Assembly: GCA_026770595.1 (NCBI GenBank)
Contig: MU634174.1
Coordinates: forward strand, 1 to 14,898
DNA: 14,898 nucleotides
Reading direction: 5' to 3'
Source: Ochromonadaceae sp. CCMP2298
Taxonomy: Eukaryota; Sar; Synurophyceae; Ochromonadales; Ochromonadaceae
Shown here: positions 1 through 7,129 of the stretch, in pieces
Position numbering within the stretch: the stretch's first letter is position 1
Layout of the letters: the number at the start of each line of letters is the position of its first letter
Translations under genes and position numbers: made by a program
Notes under the pieces: model-generated
What the model was told of the DNA's origin: nothing
What the model saw: only the letters and a program-made list of their open reading frames with translations
Database searches by the model: none

Positions 1-70
1 CACTTTCACTGCCCGCCCTGCCTGTCCTCGCCCCTCTCTCCCCAGCCAATATGCCTCCCTCAATTATCAT
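1..70 (-). CDS. 5' end of an F-box/ankyrin gene copy (runs off the window)
   Basis: Read on the minus strand from the ATG at 70-68, the frame stays open to the window edge and encodes 23 residues. They match the first 23 residues of the F-box/ankyrin protein at 7499-9223 except at three positions: T3 to I, D6 to G and R21 to S. All three differences are single-base and change the amino acid, and none breaks the frame. The spacing to the upstream selenoprotein-S-like stop is 90 nt here and 93 nt in the other arm. The sequence shows only that a second start of this gene exists. Whether the rest of the gene is present, intact or a pseudogene lies outside the window. Confidence 0.5.
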   Translation of the reverse strand, partial: MIIEGGILAGERGARTGRAGSES

Positions 71-160
71 CCCTCTGCTGCTGCTACTGCCACTTTGCTG
101 CTACCCCAGTACTGCCCTCTGCCCTCTGCCCTCTGCGCTTTGCGCTGTGCTCCCTCCCGC

Positions 161-436
161 CTACTGTGGGGCGGCAGAATCCTCCGCGTCCGAATCGGCG
201 CCGATCTGTCCGGCGACTGCCTTCTGCTGCGCCAGTCTCACACGGAGCCGCTGGTTGTCAAGCACCTTCCGACGGAGTGGGTCGTTCGCAGCTGCCAGGG
301 ACTGCTTCTCCCGCAGCGTCTTGAGGTAGGGCTGCGAGAAGACAATCACCAGACCAGCCAGCACGATGTACCAGCCAAACCTGTGCAGGAAGAGAACGAT
401 CTGCTCGTGGGCCTCCTCGATCACGTTGCGGCTCAT
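161..436 (-). CDS. Selenoprotein-S (VIMP)-like small ER membrane protein, copy A
   Basis: Encodes 91 aa, identical at every nucleotide to copy B (7130-7405). Residues about 19-34 form one hydrophobic segment containing FGWYIV. A charged, probably helical stretch follows (about 36-75), rich in Leu, Arg, Lys and Gln. This order, a short N-terminus, GWYIV in a membrane helix, then an LR..Q..AA..P amphipathic helix, is that of selenoprotein S/VIMP, which recruits the p97 ATPase to the ER membrane for protein export and degradation. The family's long C-terminal tail with its p97-binding region and terminal Sec-Gly is absent: the protein ends in a short acidic tail (DSDAEDSAAPQ) with no in-frame TGA. 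The ATG at 436-434 is preferred because a homopolymer indel just upstream between the two copies would break any longer frame. Family assignment is inference from a short match. Confidence 0.6.
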   Translation of the reverse strand: MSRNVIEEAHEQIVLFLHRFGWYIVLAGLVIVFSQPYLKTLREKQSLAAANDPLRRKVLDNQRLRVRLAQQKAVAGQIGADSDAEDSAAPQ

Positions 437-660
437 TGGGGCCGATTGGATCTGCCTAGAGTCTCGTCGCTGCAGAGAGTGGTTGTTCTTTCTCTCTCCC
501 CCCCGATGTCTCTCTGTTGTGGTAAATCAACCCGTATTACTGCTGTACCAAATATAGGTTGTAAATCAAAACTACATACTATTCGTTTGGGTTTTGCATG
601 ATTGATTCCTGACTTTCCACCCTTTCGCAGCCAATCCTCTGTGACTTGAAGCCAATTTGA

Positions 661-1374
661 TTAAGTGTTGACATAAATCAGTGTACAGTAGAAATGTACA
701 ACAAATTTGCTTTTTGTGATCGGAATGGATGATGGCGCAGGGACAAGGTGGCAGGGGGAAAGGAACCAGGGGCTGGGTAATGGGGACTGGAGACCCGGGA
801 CTGAGACTGGGCCTGCTCGTGTACCGGGAGTTACCGGGAGTGCAGTGGTCAAAGGCCTCATCGCTGTGCGCTGTGCAGGCGCACGGCGGGGCTGTCCATA
901 GTTTTGCTGCCCAGGAGAGCATGCCGCGGCGGAGCTGCCCAGCGGGGGTGTGGCACTGTACCCGCGGGTGCCCATACCCCCATACCACCCATACCACTTG
1001 CTCCCACCACTCGTACCGCCCACGTTACCCCCACTGCCTCAGCCCCCATATATGAATGCATGGCTAAGAAGGCACCCCTAATGAATGCTACACTCCCTCC
1101 CCCTGCACCTCTGGTATCATCGTGCCCAGGTGTTGGTCGTTAATGTTGAGGGAGCTGCTGGTGCTGTGGCTTGTTCAGAAGAACACAGTATAGACTGAGA
1201 GATGAAGGGAGAGAGAGGCTCCCAGGAGCATCTGCGCACCTTTCGTGCTACTGCGCCTCCTCCCCCGCACTCTGCTGCCCCATCCAACTCGTGCCCGAGG
1301 CGAACACTTCCCTCTTTATCGCACTGCAGAATGTACACTTCTGCACTGATATTTCTATACCAGTACCCGTACAT
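661..1374. other. Intergenic, no recognisable gene
   Basis: About 710 bp between the inverted-repeat arm and the stop of the dioxygenase gene. Several short frames are open but none has a recognisable protein, and they overlap each other on both strands. Base composition switches sharply on the plus strand: about 730-850 is G-rich, including a repeated ACCGGGAGT at about 820-840, while 960-1050 is C-rich with repeated CCATACC. This region should contain the upstream region of selenoprotein-S-like copy A and the 3' end of the dioxygenase transcript. I see no tRNA, terminator or other defined site. Confidence 0.5.
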
Positions 1375-2406
1375 CTACACTTGCTGGTACATGGTCGCCT
1401 TACTGAAGCTGTCCTCCGCGCGTGGTCGATAGTCCGTCTGCCTGGGAGTGCGGGAGAGCCCCTGACCCCGTCCCGTCCCCGCCTGTACCCCCCGTTTCCC
1501 CGCCTGTAGCCCCCGATCCCCTTGTCCTCCCGTCTGTGCCCCTGTCTGTCCCTCCCATCCCTCCCGTCCCTCCGCCTCCTCTCCCTCTGCCTTCTGTGTG
1601 TAGTAGTACATCGCCACAGATTTGCGCGTCACGTTGTGCGGGCACTGCAGGGGGTCGGGGTGTCCATGGAAGGACTGCTCAGTCGCTGCAAATATCACCA
1701 TGCGGTTGAACAGCGGCTCTACGGACCCCTCCCGGGCTTGCATGTCTGCAGACCACAACTCCAGCTTGCCCCCCCACTCCTCCTTCCACCCCTCGTTCAG
1801 GTAGAACAGCACGTTGACTCGCCGCCACAGGTTGATGCGCTCGTTGAAGTTGAAGTCCAGGTGGATCTTCAGCAAGCCCCCTCGTACGATCTGGTGCGGC
1901 CCCGCCCCGTAGTCGGTGGGGTCGGGTACCAGCGCGGGGATGCCGGTGATCTTCTGCAGGAAGTTCACGAAGGCTCGGGACTTCATGTGGTCCATGAGGA
2001 AGCGCGTGGCGGGCCTGATCTGGCTGGTCTCGATCTTGTTGTACTGCACCCTGAGGTGGGATATCGAATAGCCAGGTGGGAGGGTGGCGGTGTTCTCGTC
2101 CAGGTAGGGGTACTCGGCAGCCACAGCTCGCACCAGATCTGGCGGGAACATGCCGTCCGCGATCACATGCTTGAAGGGCCGAGCCGCAGCGTAGACGCTT
2201 TGAAGCTCGTCTACGATTGCGTCGTAGAAGATCACGTCCCGGGGCGGAGGAGGGATAGCGCTGTAGGGATTGAAGACAGGCTCCGCTCCTCCTCCTGCTC
2301 CCACATATGCCAAGCCATCTCCGCCTGCCAGCTCAGGGCCCGCCCACAGCCGTGCGAGGCAGATGAAAAGGCCGAGAAGAGCACGTGTTCTCTTCATCTT
2401 GTGCAC
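1375..2406 (-). CDS. Secreted 2-oxoglutarate/Fe(II)-dependent dioxygenase (prolyl-4-hydroxylase-like)
   Basis: Encodes 343 aa with no intron. Residues 1-22 form a signal peptide or signal anchor (basic start, then LLGLFICLARLWAG), so the enzyme should act in the secretory pathway or outside the cell. The double-stranded beta-helix core carries the expected ligands: H182 and D184 (IHLDFN), distal H247 (SFHGHP) and R261 (TRKSVAMYYYT), which would bind Fe(II) and 2-oxoglutarate. FYLNEGW and EEWGGKLELW (about 201-218) are typical of the proline-hydroxylase-like branch (2OG-FeII_Oxy_3), including many bacterial members. Substrate is unknown; a peptidyl-proline or similar side chain is an inference. 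After the core, residues about 271-323 are a Gly/Arg/Gln/Glu-rich low-complexity insert before a terminal TDYRPR segment. The insert is coded by a polypyrimidine-rich tract (plus strand, about 1440-1600). Met4 is an equally possible start. Confidence 0.85.
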   Translation of the reverse strand: MHKMKRTRALLGLFICLARLWAGPELAGGDGLAYVGAGGGAEPVFNPYSAIPPPPRDVIFYDAIVDELQSVYAAARPFKHVIADGMFPPDLVRAVAAEYPYLDENTATLPPGYSISHLRVQYNKIETSQIRPATRFLMDHMKSRAFVNFLQKITGIPALVPDPTDYGAGPHQIVRGGLLKIHLDFNFNERINLWRRVNVLFYLNEGWKEEWGGKLELWSADMQAREGSVEPLFNRMVIFAATEQSFHGHPDPLQCPHNVTRKSVAMYYYTQKAEGEEAEGREGWEGQTGAQTGGQGDRGLQAGKRGVQAGTGRGQGLSRTPRQTDYRPRAEDSFSKATMYQQV

Positions 2407-2587
2407 ACACCCTGGACACTGTCACCGTGAACAGATGAACAAGAAATTGAAAATGATGAAGAACTGCACTGTGGATGGGGCGAATTCTTGTGGCGAGAGC
2501 GAATTATGATGATGCCAATCTTGGGGCAATCCACGCCTTCCTCAGAGGACGGAGCGAGAATCTCCTCCAATCACCTCAGAAGTATCG
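2407..2587. promoter_or_regulatory. Short divergent intergenic region (presumed bidirectional promoter)
   Basis: Only 181 bp separates the start codons of the minus-strand dioxygenase and the plus-strand DUF819 gene, so both promoters must lie here or in the first codons. It is locally richer in A/T than the flanking genes. Several ATG triplets, including ATGATGATG near 2506, precede the DUF819 start at 2588 and open only short out-of-frame reading frames. No TATA box or known element is convincing. Confidence 0.4.
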
Positions 2588-3284
2588 ATGAAGCTTCTGG
2601 AACTGGGGATCGCGCCCGTCCGGGCAGCCCTGCAGGTGCCCGCCCGGCTCCTGCAGCAGGTCAGGGGGGACAGCTCTCTGATGACCTTCGTCGCTGCAAG
2701 CACGTTCGCGTCACTCAAGTCCAATGTCGTAGTGAGTAGCGCTATTGACAACGCTGCATGGAGGTTGTTCCTACCCTCTTCACTGTTCCTGAGCATCATC
2801 GGGAGCTCAGCACTGGCACCGGAGGGCGGAGACGGGAGCGGAGGCGTTGGGAGCGGAGACGGTGCGGGCATGTTCGTGCAGCCCTCCATGCTGATCGCCT
2901 TCCTGCTGGGCACAATCGGATCCATCCTCGGCGGATACCTCTCCTACCACGTAGCCACATACCTCTCCCGGTCACGGGGCGCAAGAATCAACTTCTCCTC
3001 CTGTGCCACCTGTCTGACCGCATCCTACATCGGCGGAACTGCCAACTTCTTCGAGACCGCCGCAGCGCTCAAACTGCCCCCCCAGGAGGCCACAGTGCTG
3101 CAGCAGTTAGCGGCGGCGGACATCGGGGTAATGATTGCGTACTTTGCGGTACTGAAGGCTGTGAAGAGGACTGCGGTGCGCTTAGCGAGAGCGTGGGGAG
3201 TGTCGGGAGTTAATGTGTCGGAGGTTTCGGGCGGCACCGCGAGCAGCAGCCTTATGGAAGCACCAAACAATGTGGCGAGCGAAT

Positions 3285-3332
<48 letters not shown>

Positions 3333-4757
3333 CGTCAGCAGCATCAGCAGCAGCAGCAGTCCCCGCCCCTGCCCCGGCATCAGCAGCAGCACAAGCACTA
3401 GTAACAGCACCCACATCAGCAGCAGCATCCAGGATGCGCGTGGCGGTAGCGCAGGGCGCGGCAACTATCGCAGCGATTGGTGCAGCTACTGGATTAAACT
3501 CTATCACCAACTCCTTTCAAGATCTGCTGGGGGTGCCGGGGGTGGCAGTGATGCTGCTAACCCTTTCTGCTTCTTCGCTGAAAGCACTCCTGCAGAGGTG
3601 GACGAGGAGTACGTACAGTAAGCCCAGTACACTCAGTACGAAGAGTACGCCCAGTAGGAATAGTACGCTCAGTTCGTTCATTTCCCCCAGGCAGTGGCGT
3701 GTGCTGCAGAAAGCATCTACAGGTGAACCCCCCCTCACCCTAACACACACATACACATACACCCTGACCCTGACCCTGACCCTAACACACTTGATCGCAA
3801 CACCACTAACATACTTCCCAAACCCCCTTTTCAACTCTCCACCCCAATCCCTAATCTCCTCCCAGACGGCAGCTCCCTCCTCCTCCTCTCCTTCTACCTC
3901 GTTCTGGGTCTGCAGGCTAATTACCCCCACATTATTGCCCTAGGCGTACCCGCAATCGGTCTTTTTACCACCATCCTCGGCACGCATCTCACCTTCCTTT
4001 TCGTCGCCGCAGCTCTATGGAATAAAAGCGTTCAGTGGGTTTTCAGGCCTGGAGGGCTGTTCGTAACGGGACTTTGGTGTGGGGGTTTGGGGTGCCGGGG
4101 GGATGTGGGGGACGAGAGATACAGGGGGGAGCGGGCGCAGCGTCTGGAGAGGCTTCTACACATTGACGTAGACACACTGCTGATCGCCAGGTATGCATGA
4201 TGCTTACGTGTTACGTTCCCCTCTATCTGCGCATCTGCATCTCTGTAAATGTTTATCTCTTAATTTCTCTCTCTTTCCATCTCTTCATATCTCCATCTGC
4301 TTCTTGTTCCTCTCCGCCTCTGTCCCTCTGTCCCTCTGTCCCTCTGTCCCTCTATCCCTCTGCCCCTCTGTCCCTCCGTACCCCTGTCCCCCTCTCCTCC
4401 ACCAGCAACGCCTGCGTGGGGGGCGCCGCCACAGCTGCCAGCATGGCGGGGGCCAGTGACCCGGCCAGCACCTATGAGGTAGGCGGTAGTGAGGGTGAGG
4501 AGACGAGCAGCAGGGAAGGTGAGGCAAGTGATAGTGAGGTAGGCGCTAGCGAGGAGACAGGCGATGCAAGCACAGCAACACATATAGCAGTACGCGCACA
4601 GAGAGCAGCACACACAGCAAACAGCGCCAGCAAAGCGAACAGCAATAGCGATTCTCTTAATCGGCCAGAGCTCATCCTATCTGCCAGCGTGGTGGGAATC
4701 CTCGGCTACCTCATAGGCACACCCATAGCTCTCTCCGCGGCTCGCCTGCTGTGCTAA
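2588..4757 (+). CDS. DUF819-family multi-pass membrane protein, three exons
   Basis: Exons are 2588-3722, 3866-4190 and 4406-4757, giving 603 aa. Both introns have GT-AG ends (GTGAAC..CCCAG, 143 nt; GTATGC..ACCAG, 215 nt), and phases 1 and 2 rejoin exactly. Family hallmarks appear in order: a PSS-containing helix (57-74), a Gly-rich helix FLLGTIGSILGGYLSYH (105-121), CLTASYIGGTANFFE (142-156), then in exon 2 LLLLSFYLVLGL and VPAIGLFTTILGTHLTF, and in exon 3 NACVGGAATAASMAG and VVGILGYLIGTPIAL. DUF819 proteins occur in bacteria (YjcL type) and plants; transport activity is suspected but unproven. The basic, Ala/Leu-rich first 30 residues could be an organelle-targeting helix. Three low-complexity inserts lengthen it beyond the usual 400-450 aa: poly-Ala (about 234-285), a Ser/Thr-rich loop (about 338-366), and a Ser/Glu/Ala-rich block in exon 3. 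The last two could be partly unspliced introns. Confidence 0.85.
3288..3359 (+). repeat. CAG/GCA trinucleotide repeat coding poly-alanine
   Basis: Thirteen uninterrupted CAG triplets (3288-3326) followed by an interrupted run to 3359. In the DUF819 reading frame they are read as GCA, giving an Ala tract. The CAG (Gln) frame belongs to a shorter overlapping ORF without family features. Confidence 0.9.
3762..3785 (+). repeat. Telomere-like hexamer repeat in DUF819 intron 1
   Basis: Three CCCTGA units followed by one CCCTAA, inside the 143-nt first intron (3723-3865), next to a CA-rich stretch (3744-3760). It is on the sense strand and upstream of the 3' splice site, so it also adds pyrimidines to the intron. 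Confidence 0.85.
4318..4375 (+). repeat. 8-bp pyrimidine tandem repeat in DUF819 intron 2
   Basis: Roughly seven imperfect copies of TCCCTCTG lie within intron 2 (4191-4405) and lead into a C/T-rich tract that ends at the acceptor CCACCAG. Together they form an unusually long polypyrimidine region. Confidence 0.85.
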
Positions 4758-5161
4758 AATGCAGATAGCTGTAGGTGTAGGTGTGTCGGTGTAGGAACGA
4801 CCAACACAAAGATACCGACTCGGGAGGGAGCGGTTCCATTGCAAAAAGCGAACTTATTGTACTTTTCAACTGTCCACTGGTTAATGTCGACACTTACATA
4901 TGAACTTGACTGTGTTAACGTAACTGTGTGGACGTAACTATGTGTCTAGCACTTCGGGTGCTGTACCCTCTGCTGCCTCTGTAGTTGACTGAATACGTAC
5001 TATTGCACGACTGATAACATGCTGTCAGTGCTCACTGCTGCTCACTGCTGCTCACTGCTAACTGCTAACTGCTACTCACTACTACTAGCTGCTAACTGCT
5101 AATTGCCCACTGCGCGCTGCTGCTATCCCCTGCTGCCTCATGCCTCCTGCCTCCTGCACAC
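4758..5161. other. Convergent intergenic region with a 10-bp tandem repeat
   Basis: This 404-bp gap lies between the stop codons of the DUF819 gene (+) and the P450 gene (-), so it should contain both 3' ends. Positions 5031-5060 are three copies of CTCACTGCTG (the last one base different), followed to about 5112 by degenerate CTAACTG and CTACTCACT units. A pair of GTAACTGTGTGG / GTAACTATGTGT sequences sits near 4920-4945. No gene or defined processing signal is visible. Confidence 0.6.
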
Positions 5162-6694
5162 TTACCAGCGGCCCTCCCTCGGCGTGACCTTCATCTGCAT
5201 ATCGTCCACCTTCACCGTCAGGAAGAATTCGACCGTCGGCTCCCCCTGCAGCTCAAAGTCGAAAAAGTGGAGGAAGTGGGCAGCCACGGCGCGCAGCTGG
5301 AAGAGAGCCATGTTCTGCCCTATGCAGGAGCGCTTTCCCAAGCTGAAGGGGACCACGGTCTCTTTCAGCCGGGCCAGCTGCGGATTCTCCGCGCCCCACC
5401 GCTCGGGCACAAACTCGTCTGCGTTGTCGATCCACGGGCTGCGGAACATGGAGTAGAAATGCACACCCACGAGGGAGCCTTTGGGCAGTATCATGCCGTT
5501 GTGGTGCACGTCCTCGGTCAGGTCGCGAAGGGGGCCGCCCCCCGCCACGGGCCACAGGCGCATGATCTCTTTGATGCACCACGAGAGGTACTCCAGCGAG
5601 TTGATCTTGGTCATGAGCTCTCTGCCCGCATCGGCCGAGCCGCCCTCTGCCTCGAACCTATCGGGCATGACGGTCTCCAAAGCAGCCAGCAGCTTAGCCT
5701 TCACCTCCGGCCTGCGCGCCAGCTCCATCAGCAAGAAGCACAGCGTGTGGGCGGTGGTGTCGATGGCGGCTGAGGTTATCATGGCCAGATCGCACAGCCG
5801 CTGCGTCTCCGACTTGTAATTGTGTCCCACCACGTGGTCCAGGATGCTGTGCTTGCCCCCCTCGCCCTTCTGTCTGTGCAGGCGCACGACCTTGACCATC
5901 ATCTCGCCCAAGCGCTGGTTAGCTAGTGCGGCGCGGCGCACGTCGCTGACCCACCACATATACCGGCGCAGGGGGATCATCAACTGGTTGCCTGACTCGC
6001 GCGTGATCATCTCCATCTCGTGCAAATACGCTAGGCCGTTGATGTTCCCCTCGTTCTCCGTGCCGTCGTCTGTGAACTCGATGTCGTACGCCCCTCTCGA
6101 CAGCGTGCGAAGGAAGAATTGCACTACCATGCTCTTTGAATCCACAGTGCCTCCGCTCGCCGCAGTCTGCCGGAACTTCGCAAACTGTTCCCCCAGCACC
6201 ACCTTCACATGCGGCCACGTGCGGGTCAGATTGGAGGTGGAGAATGAAGGTGCGATCGACTTGCGCGCACTTGAGTGGTCGGGATTCGCAGTTTTTTGCG
6301 TTAAGATGTTGTCCTGTGCAGGATCTATGAAGTTCGCCAATTTGAGCGCAGATGACTTCTCCGCCTCCGCGATCCCGTTCTCGCCGCAGATCACCCCTCT
6401 GGCCAGGACGATATCCGAGGTCATGATGAAGTAGTTGGGTGTGGGGAGCGCGAGTAAGTATGTGTTGCCCTGCTCGGAGAAGCCCAGAGACTTCGGATCC
6501 ACTTCGAGCAGGGATCTCCTCACCTGCTCAAGCTGGTACAAAGTCTTCTGCATCAATGAGGCCTGCATATTCTGCCACATACTCTCTGGAGAATACGGAG
6601 GTAGCTTCTTGTGGCGCTTGTCGAAGAGAGCGTATGCTATGGCGATGCCAATAGCAGTGCTGACAGATACAATCAAAGCCAGCAAGATCGGCAT
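5162..6694 (-). CDS. Membrane-anchored cytochrome P450
   Basis: Encodes 510 aa, a normal P450 length, without introns. A hydrophobic anchor (residues 1-23) followed by a basic, proline-containing segment (KRHKKLPPY) is typical of microsomal P450s held on the ER. The core motifs are complete: I-helix A310-I-D-T-T-A-H for oxygen activation, K-helix E376-I-M-R379, the PERW motif (430-433), and the heme-binding loop FSLGKRSCIG (450-459) with C457 as the axial thiolate. It should be a monooxygenase using a reductase partner; the substrate cannot be told from sequence and I do not assign a CYP family. The start at 6694 puts the anchor at the N-terminus. The frame is open upstream to 6973, but that extension is not P450-like. 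The stop codon is embedded in a donor-like CTGGTAAGTG, so a tiny extra 3' exon cannot be excluded. Confidence 0.9.
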   Translation of the reverse strand: MPILLALIVSVSTAIGIAIAYALFDKRHKKLPPYSPESMWQNMQASLMQKTLYQLEQVRRSLLEVDPKSLGFSEQGNTYLLALPTPNYFIMTSDIVLARGVICGENGIAEAEKSSALKLANFIDPAQDNILTQKTANPDHSSARKSIAPSFSTSNLTRTWPHVKVVLGEQFAKFRQTAASGGTVDSKSMVVQFFLRTLSRGAYDIEFTDDGTENEGNINGLAYLHEMEMITRESGNQLMIPLRRYMWWVSDVRRAALANQRLGEMMVKVVRLHRQKGEGGKHSILDHVVGHNYKSETQRLCDLAMITSAAIDTTAHTLCFLLMELARRPEVKAKLLAALETVMPDRFEAEGGSADAGRELMTKINSLEYLSWCIKEIMRLWPVAGGGPLRDLTEDVHHNGMILPKGSLVGVHFYSMFRSPWIDNADEFVPERWGAENPQLARLKETVVPFSLGKRSCIGQNMALFQLRAVAAHFLHFFDFELQGEPTVEFFLTVKVDDMQMKVTPREGRW

Positions 6695-7129
6695 GCTTTC
6701 TCGTTGGTCACTTGGTTGCGCAAGGAGCGCGGTTGCTGGGAGTTGATTGTGGGGATTGATTGTGAGGATGGCATGGCGAACGAGCCGTGGAACTGCGTGC
6801 TCGCTGCTGTTTGTTAGGGTTTGCGTCTTCAACCGAGGATCGCACCGTGGATTGAGGAGATGAAACCTGGAATCCTGCGTGGACATCGATGACCTCGGGA
6901 TCAAATTGGCTTCAGTACCAAAGAGGATTGGCTTGCTTAATAAAAGGTGTAAAGTCAGGAATCGAGAGTGCAAAACCCAAACAAATATGAGATAATTTTG
7001 ATTTACAACCTATATTTGGTACAGCAGTAATACGGGTTGATTTACCACAACAGAGAGACATCGGGGGGAGAGAGAAAGAACAACCACTCTCTGCAGCGAC
7101 GAGACTCTAGGCAGATCCAATCGGCCCCA
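6695..7129. promoter_or_regulatory. Divergent intergenic region between P450 and selenoprotein-S-like copy B
   Basis: This 435-bp region separates two divergent start codons, so it should hold both promoters. The half next to the small gene (6901-7129) lies in the inverted repeat and is shared with copy A. From 6996 onward the sequence is identical between the copies apart from one base in a G/C run (7073-7078). The P450-proximal half (6695-6900) is unique to this side. A TTAATAAAAGG at about 6938-6948 is present here but not in the other arm. No element is certain. Confidence 0.4.

Larger units (their letters stand above)
1..660. repeat. Left arm of a large inverted repeat
   Basis: This stretch is the reverse complement of 6901-7568, aligned end to end with a few small gaps. 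The arm reaches the first base of the window, so its true outer limit is not visible. Positions 101-571 match 7465-6996 with no substitution, the only difference being a C-run of 7 here (498-504) against 6 in the other arm (7073-7078). Outside that core the arms diverge: positions 1-100 carry about five substitutions and a 3-nt gap, and 572-660 carry many changes before similarity ends at the shared GCCAATTTGA. The arm holds one complete small gene and the start of another. I read it as an inverted segmental duplication, not transposon ends, because it carries genes and no transposase is enclosed. Confidence 0.95.

Noticed and set aside
161-436. Selenocysteine codon or SECIS element for the selenoprotein-S-like gene
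   Set aside because: The stop is TAG, no in-frame TGA precedes it, and no SECIS-like quartet was evident in the 90 nt that follow.
661-1143. Small overlapping frames on both strands (60-140 codons)
   Set aside because: They overlap each other, are rich in Pro/Gly/Thr from simple sequence, and show no family pattern or splice-supported extension.
1522-2430. 302-codon plus-strand frame
   Set aside because: It is the antisense of the dioxygenase gene, whose catalytic residues are intact on the minus strand; GC-rich coding DNA leaves antisense frames open.
3213-3401. Poly-Gln frame over the CAG repeat
   Set aside because: No family features outside the repeat, and it lies out of frame within a DUF819 exon confirmed by splicing phase and motifs.
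6695-6973. 93-residue N-terminal extension of the P450
   Set aside because: The membrane anchor begins right at Met 6694 as in microsomal P450s. The extension has no organelle-targeting or P450 features and enters the inverted repeat.
7037-7129. 31-residue N-terminal extension of selenoprotein-S-like copy B
   Set aside because: The one-base homopolymer difference from copy A lies inside it and would shift the frame there, while the sequence from 7130 on is identical in both.
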